This document shows positions 1 through 14,800 of a stretch of 64,000 nucleotides of DNA, piece after piece; the first letter of the stretch is position 1, and each line of letters begins with the position of its first letter. The notes below the pieces were generated by a model that worked only from the letters and a program-made list of their open reading frames with translations, was not told the DNA's origin and did no database searches. Origin of the DNA: Phytoseiulus persimilis (Eukaryota; Arthropoda; Arachnida; Mesostigmata; Phytoseiidae). Location: NCBI GenBank assembly GCA_037576195.1, contig CM075102.1:930001-994000 (forward strand), written 5' to 3'. The translations under genes were made by a program, and so were the position numbers.

Positions 1-454
1 GCTTCAGGCCGAGCTTCGACATGATTTTTCGTGCTTTCTTCTCATAACGGGATTGCTTGGCAACTCCGGTGGCATCTTCAGCTCCCTCAACGGCCTTCTC
101 GTCCTCCGCACCGGTATCCTCACTGCCGGTATCGGTTCCAGAGTCGGAAGCATCCTCGACCACAACTTCCTTCTTCTCGACAGGGGCTTCCTTCTTTTCC
201 ACAATGATCTCCTTCTTCTCCTCTACGACAGTGTCCTTTTCCTCCTGAAACCGGCATATGAGTGAGTGGAGTGCAAAACCTTTTTCGAACCGGATATCTT
301 CTTCGCTGTATATGGTTTTAAAGCTAACATGGCTTCGGAGATGCGCATCACCCGCCCAAGCCTCGCTTCAACCGCTTACCTTCTTCTCTTCCGTAACTTT
401 AGCCGGCTTGTCAGCTTTCTGCGACTGCGCTCCTTTCTTTCCACCCTTCGGCAT
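1..454 (-). CDS. NACA: Nascent polypeptide-associated complex subunit alpha, 5' part (runs off left edge)
   Basis: Alpha subunit of NAC, the ribosome-bound heterodimer that shields nascent chains and prevents mistargeting to the ER. Two exons are visible: 380-454 (start codon 454-452, 25 codons, ending at a GTAAG donor) and 1-244 (acceptor CAG at 247-245), joined in phase 0. The first exon is Lys-rich (begins MPKGGKKGAQSQKADKP). The second is acidic with alternating Lys/Glu and Val runs, then Ser/Asp/Thr-rich (SDSGTDTGSEDTG), and ends in KQSRYEKKARKIMSKLGLK, the highly conserved segment that opens the NAC domain. The beta-barrel NAC domain and the C-terminal UBA lie outside the window. Order and spacing fit animal NACA. 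No TATA box was seen upstream. Identification is confident from the KQSRxEKKARKxMSKLGL block. Confidence 0.93.
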
Positions 455-3345
455 TTCGGAAGTTAACAACGAGGTCCTACTTGCAAAAAAACTTATAAAG
501 ACAATCCTTGGCGACCACGCGCAGCGTGCACTAGGCTCTCAGCGAGCGAAAAAGAAACCGGAAGCAGCGGCACTTCTGAGACTGCCTTATTTATATCGGA
601 TAAGCTATGGACGAAGGATTCCAAAAACCACGCGCCATTCGGCTGCCCTGGCTGCGGAATGCCGACGATATCGGGAAAGTTTGAGAATGAGATTTTGTTG
701 TAGAATGAGGAATTTCAGTAATCGCATATTCTCAACCTCCGAAGCGCGAAATTTGAAAACAGTGGCAGCGCGAGCATCTCTGGGACTGAATTGGTTGAAA
801 CTGTTGGAACAGAAGAACGGGAATTTGACCACAGTGAAACCTCGATTACATCAATAGTGGATGTCAGAAATCGTTGATACAATCAAGGTTCTGATATAAT
901 CAAGGTTTGTATATTCGAGTTTGACAAAATCTACGTTTCGAGACCCAGCATGTTCCAGACAGAATAGGATTCTTGAGGCCGTTTTCCGGATCGTTCCAAA
1001 AACATTCTGGGGAACAGATCTAACAGGTGTTTAGGTTAGTTGAAAACAATTTTGTCCTGGTCACAATTCTTTTGGGAGGGCTCCGAGTGAGAGCTCTTAG
1101 ATGGCTTCGGGGAACTCTCAGGAATGTGAGGGCATGTCGAAATTGAGTCTTCAAGATCCCGAGGAGTCCCCCAAGTGCTGTATCAAGCCATCCCGCGAAT
1201 TCGATCGTTCCTCGAATGAAATTTTGCAAACAGAGCCGTTCCGTGCATCCGTAGGGTAGCCGGCTTGAGCTTTCGTCAACACCTTCCCAAAGCATTATGG
1301 GAACTGACTTCTTCAAAAAGGCGCCTTTCAGCGCGCTAGATATCTTTCAGGATGAGCTTCAGGCTGATACGATCGAGGTTGTTACGGTCCAAAATTTATC
1401 AAATCGGCGGAGTATATAATGGAGGTTGATTTATTCGAAAATTGATTTTATGGAGGTTGATGTAATCGAGGTTCTACTGTATCTCTTCCAACAAATGACC
1501 GTATTTGATCTGTGTCCTTTGTGGAGGATATGCGGTAGAGGAGCTGTTGGCCGCAGCTTCGCGAAAAGAAATCGGGTTGCTCTTGCTCTGGTCTCACGAA
1601 CAAGGCACGCGGCTCGCCTGGATGGTCGAGTTGAGACCGCCAGGAGCTTGGTTGGGAGTCGGGACGGACTTTCGAGCCATCGAGCCATGAGGGAGATGAG
1701 TGGAGCCCGCATGAGGCTCACGGAAATCTTGATTCCCCCTCGTCCCAGGAGTGCAGTCCCTGGAGCCAGCTGCTGATGACGCTACGATGTGGCAAGGCAG
1801 AAACATGTTCTTAGTTGAATCGCAACGGGAGGTCTGAGAAGCGGTCACCCGTTACGGCGCTTTCCTCCTCGTTTCGGAATAAATGCGAGAGGCGGGTGGG
1901 GATATCTGTTCTGCCACTGTAACAGAATCGATGAGGCACCCATCAGTAGGCCCTGCGAAAAACTGCAGTTTTCGGTTTAGTGCAACTGAAAACCACGAAT
2001 AACTGCAATCCATTTGACTAGTATTCTGGGCGTCAATTAACCTAGCGCCTCGATGTGATTGAACCCTGTCTTTACTTATTTTGTAGTTTGAAATCTTCCT
2101 AACGTCGATGATTCATGCCAGAGCTCTGTCAGTTTTCCGGTACACGGTGTCGCTCTCTCGCCTTGCTCTAAGAATGATATCAACCGTTGGAAGCTAGGTG
2201 TTCAACGGAGTGTACAGATGAGAATCCACCAATGTAAGTGGTACAAGAGTCCACTGAGCAGGAGAACCGTCGAGAAGATGTCACCGACATCGGGCTCCAT
2301 GCATGACTACGGATGACTCTTTCCGGAAATGGAACAACATCCAATTCGAGACAGTTTTCCGGCAGCTCGCGGCTCACTCGCTGGCGCCGCCAGCGCTGAG
2401 ATCATCGGGGCTCGGCATCCTGCCCCACAGTCCCAGCTGTATACGATGACTGTGACGTTTTTGAGTGAAGAGTCGAATCTCTGGATTCTCACCGAAGTCA
2501 TCCTCTCATGGAAAACCCAAGAGAATTGTGCTCTTGACCTCGGCACCTGTTTCCAGCCGTTGCCCAACAGCGTTGTTGGAGCTCCAGGCTTTGAGATCTA
2601 ACAGTTTTCAGTTTTCAGAACGATCCAATCCACCCGAGGTTGGTTTCTGACTCCGGCGAATGAGCTTCCCGAATTCCGCAAGAGCTCGTTGCTTCGCACA
2701 CGCCGATGTGAGGGGAAGAGACCGAAGTGAGGTTGCATCCTTCATGAAGTCATATTCGATGTGGGAGACCGGTTATGATATCATCCTTCTGTCCAGGAAA
2801 GGATCGGTGAATCAACGCCCCCAGTGGACGGTCTCCGATATTCACTGAGATTCCAATATGAATCATTACTTGCACGGAAGAAAGCTTCCGTGCTGACTTC
2901 ATCCTGCTCCATCCTCAGGAATGCAGGGCAGGGACAGAGAGTTCTTTGGCCATTTCAACCGTCCGCTCCTCGCCGGGATCCCGTCCCACCCTCTGTGCCT
3001 TCCGGATAGGTGAAGCACAGCTGGCTGCTGTCTTTCGTCCTGTCGGTGGCGACTTCAAAGAATGCCACCGATGGATGGGATCCCGAATTTCATTTTTCTT
3101 GCCCCATTATGTATAATGAGAAGATCAGAGATTCGAGTCCGAGGTGTCGTGTCAGAGGAATGCGATGAGTCTGCCGTCGGTGAATCCACTTGTAATCAAC
3201 TCATTTTCCGTCCTCTGATCGAAGAACATTCCTCATTGCGTACAGGTCCTCTTGAGTGCTTGATTGCGATGAGAGGAAGATTCGCTCGTGCTTCCGTAAC
3301 GAATCTGTCGTCATGGAGCGAGGATCACTTCGGATTGGGAGAGGC
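455..3345. other. Intergenic, no supported gene
   Basis: About 2.9 kb upstream of the NAC-alpha start. Open frames up to about 125 codons occur on both strands, but none has a recognisable domain, a signal peptide or a set of phase-compatible splice sites. I see no RNA gene and no clear repeat. Confidence 0.5.
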
Positions 3346-3860
3346 TCACTCCCAAGAGATTTCTGGCCGCCTCAAGCGCGTTGCATCAAGCTGCGACTTG
3401 ATGGTACCTATATTGATTTTCTGTTCCGGGCTGTGATCCTCCCGATGCAGCCTGCGAATCATTCGCTTCAGCAAACCTCTCTCGCAGAGCCTGCACGATA
3501 AGCTCTTCATTTGCTTTCCACTAGTGCTTGTCGTGAACGTAAATGTCATCGAATCATCAAGCACTCGAACTGTGAGCTCATGGGAGGTCATTATATGTGC
3601 CTCGCTTCGCAAGGTGGAACTCATGTGCTCCTGCAATATATCTTTGCGCGCGAAGCAGCCGAAATTTATGGGCCGATACAAATCTTCGGGATGATTTCGT
3701 CGATCCGTAGCTTCAGCATTATGTCGGCCGCCACATCAAATGTCCCGGTGTTCTGAGCTCGCGCTGTTGGAACCGTGACCACCAGCTCCTTGCCCAAGTC
3801 GCTCGTGGAAATCTTCTCCAGTCTTTGGCGAGTTCTGGAAGAGATGAGCGACTTCGTCAA
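3346..3860 (-). other. Coding-like minus-strand stretch, product not recognised
   Basis: Two overlapping minus-strand frames, 3666-3860 and 3346-3681, read like protein rather than noise. The upstream one contains DLGKELVVTVPTARAQNTG and ends KICIGP. The downstream one can be entered through an acceptor (TTGCAG near 3640), then reads SHELTVRVLDDSMTFTFTT followed by a basic helix-like stretch (ERGLLKRMIRRLHRE), and stops at 3346. Codon use is balanced and there is an amphipathic strand-helix pattern. I do not recognise the family. It could be two exons of a small gene or the remnant of a mobile element or endogenous virus. Confidence 0.25.
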
Positions 3861-4025
3861 GTGGGTAACTCGATCTGCTTTCCGCTCAGGAAAGTCGTTT
3901 GTCCACTATGATTTTGGGCTGAATCTGGGAAGCCACGTTTGTAACGTCTTCCTCACAAAGCGCCGAACTTGGAGCAACAGGGGGTTATAGCTTCGCATCG
4001 GGGCTTCCAGGGAGAGGGCGGTTAA

Positions 4026-5340
4026 CTACATCTTGGCTTTCGCCTCATTCAAAAGATTGATATTCTGGGCGCTTCCTCCTCCGCCCCTCTCACAGGTCCG
4101 GGCCGTTCCAGCTGCTTCCGAAGCCTCCTGTGCCTGAGGGCTCCCGAGCCGTTGAATAGAGAGCTGTCGACTTGAGGCGGAATCAGCTTTCTTGTCACTT
4201 CTCCAGCCTCTCTCATTCCTCCGGTCTATCGAGTGCTGCACGATCCTCACTTGCGGGGAGAAATTTCCATCCTCGATCATGGCAGAGAGTCGCTCGCAAT
4301 GAGAACCGTGACTTTTCCCCGGTTTCTTTAAAGATATCATTCCTCCCACGACAAAACAAGCCTTCTACGGAGCCGGAATCTCAAATGAAGGGTCCACCGT
4401 ACAAGATAGACTGCATTCAAGTGGTTCCCTGCTCCTTGAAAGGAGAGAACTCCATATGGGAAACGTTGTCCCAAACGTCTTAACAAGCGTGCGCCTCCAA
4501 CCGAATCAGGACTGAACTACTACAGCCGGCAGAAACAAGCAGACGCCTTCAATTGCCAACTATGATCCCGACGCTGAAGACCCTCTTCTAGGTGGCGTCT
4601 GAAGGCCATGGTCGAGATTCCTCTCCAGCCCTCAGAGGGATCGGAGGGTACAGCAAGGATCATCGTCATCATCGGACTCAATCTCGCCTATTTTTTCGTT
4701 AGGCGGGTTGCGCGAGAGAACAACAGAGTCAGAACGTCTGAACACGTCGACGAGACTCGACGTCTTGATTTAGCTCAACTTCCTTCCCCAGACGACTATC
4801 CCATTGATTGGCACGCCATTTCAGGGATGGCTCCTAACGCATGCATCCTTCCGGTCCGAGAAAACGTTCCCTTCCGCTCATCGAGATGATATTCCAATTC
4901 CTGACTATGTGACTGCTTGTCGTGACTTGTGCGAGCATCTTCGTGAAAGCGGCTTATCAATCCGAGTTGATCTGCGGGATGGATTCCCGATTCAGGCTCT
5001 TAGTACGTGCAAACCTCTCAGGGAGACTATAATTCCTCCTCCGGAGCCGACTCGGGCTTCAATGTGAATTCAATTTTCGCGGGCTTATGGAGAGGTTCGT
5101 TCCGGTCTCGCACGCTGTCGTTCGAGAAGCGTTCCTCTGCGGTTAACAGCGGTAGTGGAGATAATTTCGCCAAAACTGAATAAGCGACGAGTCTTCTTTC
5201 GTGGCTCGTTTTCATCGTTCGTCGTCGAAGCTATGATTGGGGCTCAGCTCAGGAGAGTCGTTGTCAGTAGTGTCGGCATTATTGGGTGCAGACCTCTCAT
5301 TCCGTCGGACCGCGCGTTCTGCACGACCGCGAGGCGGGAC
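4026..5340 (-). other. Possible minus-strand gene fragments, product not recognised
   Basis: The 3' part (stop at 4026-4028) reads a polar, Ser/Gln/Glu-rich tail ending NINLLNEAKAKM after RQLSIQRLGSPQAQEASEA. Further upstream on the same strand, around 5100-5260, sit an acidic Asp/Ser-rich stretch (DNDSPELSPNHSFDDE) and a basic segment (RRLFSFGEIISTTAVNRR) in different frames. An acidic patch with five Asp in a row lies near 4640-4680. They resemble exons of a disordered regulatory protein, but I could not join them with consistent splice phases. The stretch lies immediately upstream of, and divergent from, the crotonase gene. Confidence 0.25.
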
Positions 5341-5505
5341 TCCAAGGGTATGACAGCAGCAATTCAGTGACCTCTACCCTTCAAGTTGCACCGACTGCGC
5401 ATGTTCTGATCATGTTCAAGGATAAGACAGCGGTTCCTGTGGGGCAGTTGTCGGAATCCAGAGAACCGCTGCGCGGATCGACACCATAAAGCTGCGGTGG
5501 GCAAC

Positions 5506-5577
5506 ATGGTGCGGCCCGCGGTTCTGGCTCGCAGGCTCCCTCGCAGGCACAGAAATTCTGGACCGCAGGCACAGTAG
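5506..5577 (+). other. Candidate mitochondrial presequence exon for the crotonase gene
   Basis: ATG at 5506 opens 23 codons rich in Arg, Ala and Leu with no acidic residue, typical of a matrix-targeting peptide, then meets TAG. It lies 70 bp before the first confident crotonase exon. The only nearby GT (CACA|GTAG) leaves a phase that does not fit, so the join is unproven. Confidence 0.35.
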
Positions 5578-5646
5578 CCCACGCGGGGGCCGCACTTTGC
5601 TCACATCCGCTCTTAAGCATGCCATAAGACCCTACTCCTTTTTCAA

Positions 5647-7377
<1,731 letters not shown>

Positions 7378-8147
7378 CTCTGTTCCCGAGGAGTTTCGAG
7401 ACGTGGAGGACCTTCTACATCAAAGGCTGAACTCGCTTCCATCGCAAGTTCTGTGTATTGGAGGAGGGAATAAGAATCACAGAGAGAAGACCAGAACAGC
7501 ATGCGTCCAGATGCGGCACGGATCATCATTCATCTGTGTTCGTTGGAGAGGCTTGAGGCTCCTCGAAACCTTTTCAAGAGCGTTCAGCACTGACGTCAAC
7601 TGACTGTCCTCTACTGAAAAGGTGTCTATGGTCAAATCGATGGCTAGATTTGCAGTAAAAGCTCGTTACATCGACTCTTCATAATAACGTACGAAAACTG
7701 ACGCTTGTCTGGCCCCGCGTGGTGGCAACAAGTCAGACAGCTCTCGGTTGAACGCATATGGTCGCAACGAAATTTCCCGTATCAAGAGCCAAAGCTGTCG
7801 ATATCAGAAGCAGGATCAAGAAGAGTTTGGACGCAGAAGCCAGTGGGCTCCGAGTTGAAGTTCATGAGCCTCGACAAATGGAGGGGGAGTTCCAGATGAC
7901 GAAGGTCGAAACGATCTTCAACGTTGGATACTCGATTGAAAATACGAATTATGGATTATGTAAATGAATGATTGACAGATTATGCTCATTACAACACGTT
8001 TCCGTCACAAAGAACCGTTTTCGCCGGTCTCGCGAGGCATTCTGATAAAATTCCGCCCAATTCCAGATCAGGGCGCAGTAGAAATTCCGGTTGCCCGATC
8101 AGATTCGCAAGCAAGAAGATGAGGAGATCGAAGTGAGAACTTTCAAG
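7378..8147. other. Intergenic between crotonase gene and cuticle-protein gene
   Basis: Holds the 3' flank of the crotonase gene. A 69-codon plus-strand ORF at 7758-7967 (with RSRIKKSLDAEASGLRVEVH) looks mildly protein-like, but has no recognisable family and no splice partner that I could place. No RNA gene seen. Confidence 0.4.
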
Positions 8148-8153
8148 TTTATT
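8148..8153 (-). terminator. Polyadenylation signal AATAAA for the cuticle-protein gene
   Basis: TTTATT on the plus strand, i.e. AATAAA on the minus strand, about 670 bases beyond the stop codon of the peritrophin-type gene. A plausible cleavage signal; other A-rich hexamers lie nearer the stop. Confidence 0.4.
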
Positions 8154-8348
8154 CATCAAGTTTGATGCTGAACACAATAACAACATAGATGGGGGACAAA
8201 GTTATTTACAGATAGATTAGGCTGGAGGGAAGGTTTGGAATCACACTTTTCCGAACCCGGAAACACAGATAGCTATGATTGCTACGGAACTGAAAACCTT
8301 GTTCATTACTGGATCGGTTGCTCAGTTCCAGCTTTCTGACTTCGGATG

Positions 8349-8391
8349 TTTGTTGTTGTTGTTGTTGTAGCAGCTGTTGCTGTTGTTGCAG
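8349..8391. repeat. (TTG)n / (CAA)n trinucleotide microsatellite
   Basis: Imperfect TTG array interrupted by TAGCAGC. It lies in the 3' flank or UTR of the cuticle gene. The minus-strand poly-Gln ORF it creates is not connected to any exon. Confidence 0.85.
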
Positions 8392-8823
8392 CGATAATGA
8401 CTTGTAAAATAAATACGCTTGTAGAATTTTCGGAGCCAACATACAACGAGAACGAACTCAATTCCTGAAGGTTCGCTGGCCACAGACGGGTCGTTCGCGG
8501 TCAGTGTTCGCCCTTTTACGACTGGGAACGAAATTTCCGTTCGGTCATGTCCGATCTTCCTCTTTGTATTTGAAATGAATGCAATGCTCATTGTGTGTCG
8601 ACCCTGGTAGTAACGAAAAGTTTTGGCAGAATTTAAATAAGAACACACACGGTGGAGGAGGTTTTACTGACACTGTGCTGTTCCGCCTTCTGAAGGGCTG
8701 TTTCCTCCCACACCGGAGGTTTTCGGTTGTCAGCATCATTTCTTCGCTGTCAACGACGCAACAGCGTTTCACTCGTGTCTAAGAGTGTTCTGTCAAGCCC
8801 TCCGAATACTTTCCGCCGTCATT

Positions 8824-11800
8824 CTAGTCTCGGTAGTACCAGACGCGATGGGGAGAAACATTGCTCTCGGCATCGTCGAAATCGTTCGAGTAGGCACCTC
8901 CTCCGCGACGGGGAGGTGGGGTCGGGATGGGAGCTGGAAAGAGGAAATGGGTCTGGGTTGAATTTCCGAATGTGGGTGTCTCCGAGTCTGGCCTTTGCGG
9001 GGACAAGAGAAAGATGGGAGGCTTCAATCTTTGACCTCCTACATCTAGAAACGCGTTTCTACACGCTGCTTCGCGGACACCCAGTCAAGGGTAGCATGAG
9101 CCGCATCAAGAAACCACATCGTCAAAACTTGCAAGGGAATCAAGAGCTACTAGCGCTAGCTTCCTGCGACAAGTCGGCCTTTATGTTGATGTTATCCAGA
9201 TGGCAGCGACGATAACGACTCGCTTAATGTGCGCTTGTGATCTTACCAGGGGGAGGAGGCGGCGACCTGGTGGCTGGAGCAGGAATGAAGGGACGCTGAG
9301 TCACGCGACCCTGAGAGATGACGCGCGTGTTGGAAATGGGTGCCCGAGTCGGAGCCGGTGCGGGAATCGGAGCCGGCGCTGGAAGAGGCGCGGGAACCGG
9401 AGCGGGCCGGGGCGTTTGGCGGGGCTCTTCCTTGTAGAGGTCATTGTTAAGCCCGAAATAAGAAGAAGAAGACTGACAGTCAACGTTGGCCCACCAGTCG
9501 CAAACGAAGTAGCGCTGATTGAAGATTGTTCCCACGGGGCAAAGGAATGAGTTCTTCTTGCCGTCGGCCTCGCAGACGTGGAATACCTGGAAGGATCCGC
9601 TTTCGTTAGGAATTCGAACGACATTCACAGCTGTACTCGCACCACTTCATTGTCTCTTCATCCCTGTCGACTGGATTGACCTCAACTTTTCTGGGAGCTC
9701 GAGTTGGGAATCGGCAGGACGATGTCGAGCGTTAATTGATGAGAAGGCCAATAGTGTGTCCGAGTGACGTTTCAATGGACAATCGAAGCGACAGTCGGTG
9801 GCGTCTACTGCTCGGGGTCCTATCGGTCGAGCGAGAATAATGAACCGCAGGATCCGTTGTTCGCTCCGAGGACTTTCGCGTGATTTCTCTTCTTTAACCG
9901 GACACTAGTGTTTTTGAACAACGAACGCGGAACGAATTTCTGGCTCGGACCTATTAAGTTTGCTTTTCTGGCTGAAGCGCATCATGTGTGCCGTGCTGGG
10001 AGAGCACCCTGTATTTCATGGATCTATTGCAGCATAAAAAAAGCGGCAGCGTTACCGCTCAGCTACACAAGGTCAAAGGAGGTGTACGAAGAACCGAGAT
10101 GGATTCCTTGGCGCTTACAAAATTCTTGCCGAAGAAATTTCCGCTGACAGATACAAAGCGCCAGATTTCGGATGATGAAAGCATCAGGCAGATGAGCATC
10201 GCGCCTGCGCGCGTTCAAACCCAGAGCGATCATTTTCTTTTTCATTTTGTGCGGAATCCACGATCGAATCGCTAAGCTTAGAAGTCCTGTTCCACTCTGG
10301 CGGCTCAGTGATAGCTTTTGCGAGCTGTTGCTCGAAGCATTGTGAATCGCGATCAGCGCGTGAAGTGCGCTCCGAAAAAATTCAACAGAGCCAGAAGCGA
10401 GAACCTTTCGCAACAGGTGTCAACGGAGCAATGGGTTTAAGCTTTCAGACCTGGCAGCGAGCTTCGGTGTCGGCGTAGAATCCTGGTGCTTGCCCCTTGC
10501 AGTCGAAAGCCGTCTGGGGAATGGTGGAGTAGGTTGGGTAGTCGGACTCGGGTTTCCCGGGGATGGAATCCTCTAGGCGCCAGTTGGCGGGATCATCGTA
10601 ATCATCTGCGAAGAGAGAAGGACTCCTCATGAAGCGAGCCCAGATATTTCATGAGTTTCGAGACCGAATCTTTCGGAGGGCTCCGAGAAGCCTGGTGCGA
10701 CCGGAACGCTTTGTAAGTGGTATCCGGCTCCTCGCTCGACGGTGCACCGCGGATACCCTTCCTCGGCCCCGTTCAAACCTGTTCCCGCTTGCTGAGGAAT
10801 TAATTCCAATCAGCATTGAGAAAAACATATGATTATTATTCAGAATTGAGAAGGATTCCATTTTTCTCAGCCGACCGAAAGCTTTCGCAGACCCGAAGAG
10901 TTTTGCGCTACCGGAGGTCAAGTTTAATTTCGCATTGAGCCGCATATCACGTTGAGCCGCATAGGGTCGTCCGCCAGATGATGAGAAATATCCCAGCCGT
11001 TGTTAATAATTAAACAACTTCCCCTTGTGCGTTTTCCTGTCTTGAAGACCAGATGAGGATCTGACCCCATCAGCCGCGACAAAAGAGCTTCAAAAGCCTG
11101 GAACAAATTTCATTTGGTCGCCTGCTTTGTCTTCGGGCCCGAGCACTCCGAAGAGCAGCTCGGAGACAGGGAAACGCTTTGTCGGAATGAGAACCAACAG
11201 CCGGCAACGTTCCAAGACAAAAGACCTGCGTCGCTTCATCTTATCGTTTGGGTGGCTCACCCGAGCTCTGAGAGGAATAGAATTATCATCAAACGGATTT
11301 CCGAACGGACCATTGCGCTTCAACGATATTCCATCCCTTGATCAGTAGTCATAGCTTTCATCTCGTTCGTTCGTTGGATCATTGTGTCTGATAAGGCGGT
11401 CGTTTTTCGCCCCTTTTGTCCGATATGAAGACTCAGTGACGACGCAAACCACTTGAGCACTATGTCCACCGCGAATTACACGGCAGAATGACTGAATGAT
11501 CAATTAGCGGGAACAAACGGTTGAATGCCTGTTGCAATGGTTATCCCCAAAGCATGTATGGGTGAGATTGATTCTAGTGCACGCAATGGACGCTCGAGGT
11601 GACCCTCGGTCAGTCAGACCCTGATCGCGACCATTCGTTACCACAATTGAAGAGCTGGAACAATAGCTTATGCAAGAGCGGTACGCGCCCGATCATGAGC
11701 AATATTCTGAGCAGTCCTTGCAGGCTAATAGGACCGAATCCCAATGGATGGAAACGATAGAGTCAGTAAACTTACCTCCACCGTGGCCAGGCTGGGGAGC

Positions 11801-14800
11801 CGGGGCTGGCCTTTGCGTCGGACGGGGCGCAGGCGCCGGTGTGGGCTGCGGACGAGGCTGTCTTGCCTGGGGGAGCAGATTCGTGTTCCGCTGAGGCGGG
11901 TTCGTGGGACGGTACGCGGGTTGGTCGTCCCAAGAAACGTTGTCTTCTTCGTCCGGGAGCTCGGGGCGAGCGTAGCCTTGGCGCTTGGAGAACTGCGGGA
12001 CAGATTTTCAACGTTATCGCTCGACAACTGCTACCGCCACCGCAGCAACAACATCACGAATAACACGTCATGAAGTGCACCATCGAGCGATTCAGATGGA
12101 ACTGAAATCGTGGGAGTCTAGTTTCAGGGACTCCATTGAAAGCGTCATTCTTCATCGGGGAACGTCTGCGCTAGCGTTGTAGCTGATGTTCGAGAGGAGC
12201 GGTGGGACTGACGCTCTGTGACTAGTCTCTTCTTTCCGTGACAAGGTTGGCAAAAGAGCCGGAAGACAGAACGTGCAAAGCGTGCCTCGGAACATCCGAG
12301 GACGCTGTGTGGACGATTGGCACAATGATTCTCCCGCTCATTTCAGATGGCTCAGCGTGGTCGCGCGCAGAAACCGATAGCGACCAATGATGACGACGAT
12401 CGTTTGCTTATGCGGAGCGAAAATCATGAGAGTAGCACGGCCTTGACTTTTGCATGTCAGCGAGAAGATCCGCGTAGGATTCAGCGGTCAATGCTATTTC
12501 TTCCTCGATAAATTCTATAATGGTGCTGGTCCGTCGCTCGTTCAAGTCAGGAAGTGCGTTTCAGAAAGCGGACGCCGTCTTCCGAGAGTACGGTGAACGA
12601 ATTCCCGCGCGAAACATTGACGACAGCACGTGCACCCTTGAACAGGCAGTGGTGACTGTCACCGGAGTTCGAGGCTCAGTGGGATCGATGACGCTACCCC
12701 ATCCAGCGGGATCATCTTGGAGCGAGAAGATAAATCGCGACATTGAGCCAGAGAATGGCACAGGATCCCCGCGGCAGCCGCTCACCTCTGGGACTGCGAT
12801 TAGCGACGAAAACGACCCAGAGCTACCCATTTGACCAGAGTCACACGAGCGAGATTCGGCGGAGAAAAAAAAACGGTCAAACCCGGCGATTTTCATGAGA
12901 AAGGATCTCGGGTTTCAGCGACGAGCTTAGGGAAGATCGCAAGACCACACGAAGCTAAGATTGACGAGCAAACAAAAGACCCGCCGACGTTATTGCTCGC
13001 TTGTGTCTAGCCGGCTGGGCAAACAGACAACCGCGTTAGTCGGCTCAAGCTCACACAATGTCCAGCTGTCGCAGTGGACAAGGTAAGATGAGCATTTAAA
13101 ATAATTATAGAGGAAGAAACTGCCGCACTGAAGTTGCTGCTCCTGGACAGGCAGGAGCAACAATCGGCGGAGAAGCGTATCGCGACTCGAACAATGGAAG
13201 GACCCAGAGGTCAGCGAGCAAGGTCAAACTTGGAACAGCTTTACACACATATCTTACGATGAAACTTGTTGCGGTAGGAGTCGATAATAGGATCAGACTC
13301 CCACCGACGGAATACAGGCAGCCGGAAGCCTCCAGGATGTCCTGGTTGAGGCATCCGCGCATCGCCTTCTCTCCGATAGCTATGGTCGGAGTCCGCGTAA
13401 AGATCCATCGAACCAGAGTGATGACTAATCAAATGTATGGACCCGTCGCCAGTCCATGGCTTTGCTCTCGAGAGAAACCGATGATATCCGAAGAGATCGA
13501 AACGAGGAAATCCTCGAAGCGACCTCGCGACAATGCCCACGTTGATAATGACTTGTTCATGCAGACAGATGCTCCTTCTAAGAAACATTATCGTGTCAAG
13601 GGTGGTTGGCCATCGTTGAGGCACACCGTCCGGCGGACCGGGCGTTTGGTCCCATTTCTGCAGTCAAGGTGAATTAGTCACCCCTGTAAAGCTATACCCT
13701 TAACGATCTGACGTCCGTTCGTTAGTGGGGACCGTTTGCCGGTCTGCAGCAGCAAGTGCTGTCGCCGATCGTCGACTCTTCCATCTCCTAGAAGGAGGAG
13801 ATTGCGTGGCCGGAGAACTGAACGTTTTCACTTTGGAGAGGAAGATCGCGACGCCGGCTCTGGGTCGATTTTGATCACATCCGATCGTCGTGCCTGTTCC
13901 TTCGACGGTGTATCAGTCTTGGTACGTCCGTTGGTCGGTCGATCCGTCTTTCGTTACCTGCGCGCTCGCTCGGCTGGTAAGTCGTTCTGTCGGTCAAACC
14001 GCATGCCCTTTTTTTGGTGTCAAAGGCCACTTGTGCAACAATGCTATGGGCCACGACGAAATCACCGATGAAGCAGCGGGACAATCAGGGAATCAGTTTG
14101 TTCGAACCTGGGGCTTAGATCGACTCCCTGCCGACCGACCCTCTACCCATCGCGGCGCTCTCCTAGCGTCCACATATCGTTCCTGGTAGTCTGACAAGAC
14201 TCGCACATATAGGAGAAAGTACCAATTCACAGACGCGTGACAAACAAATTATCTTGCGACGAAGCGTCCCCATCAAACCGAAGTTCCCTCGATACTGATC
14301 TTTGTTTATCGGGGACGACGACAAAGCATACACTTCTGCCGTCATTGTCCGTGGGGCAATCGGTCAACGAGTCATCGAGCTTCGCTGCCCGTCCGCTCGC
14401 CTGCACGTCTGTTTTGAAAGGATGCACCGATCGCAGACACACAAGGCACGCGATGAATCAACGCCGATGATGATTCAGGTTCGAAAAATCTCAGAGCAAA
14501 TTGTCGGACCACATGATGTGGTGTGCCAACGTCTTGTTCCTTGTGACCCTCAATCCATTGTGAATTAGATAGCCCGACCGGACCTCCTTGAGGATGCAAG
14601 ATGACCTCTCTGGGCAGCCGCTGGCATAGTGTTTGCCAAACTTGGCATCGATATCCGGTCGTATGTACATACGACGACGCATCGAGCGGCCAACGCGGTC
14701 GTCAGTGAGGAGCAGCATCTCATTGTGTCGGGTTACGAGTTTGATTGTTCGCCCCGATATGATGATCTACAAAACTGGAAAGCTTTCTGTGAAGACCGCC

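Noticed and set aside
4-204. 66-codon basic ORF on the minus strand
   Set aside because: It is a shifted frame of the NAC-alpha second exon; the correct frame gives the conserved acidic and KKARK sequence.
8206-8442. Poly-glutamine ORF on the minus strand
   Set aside because: Created by the CAA/TTG microsatellite in the 3' flank of the cuticle gene; no exon or domain links to it.
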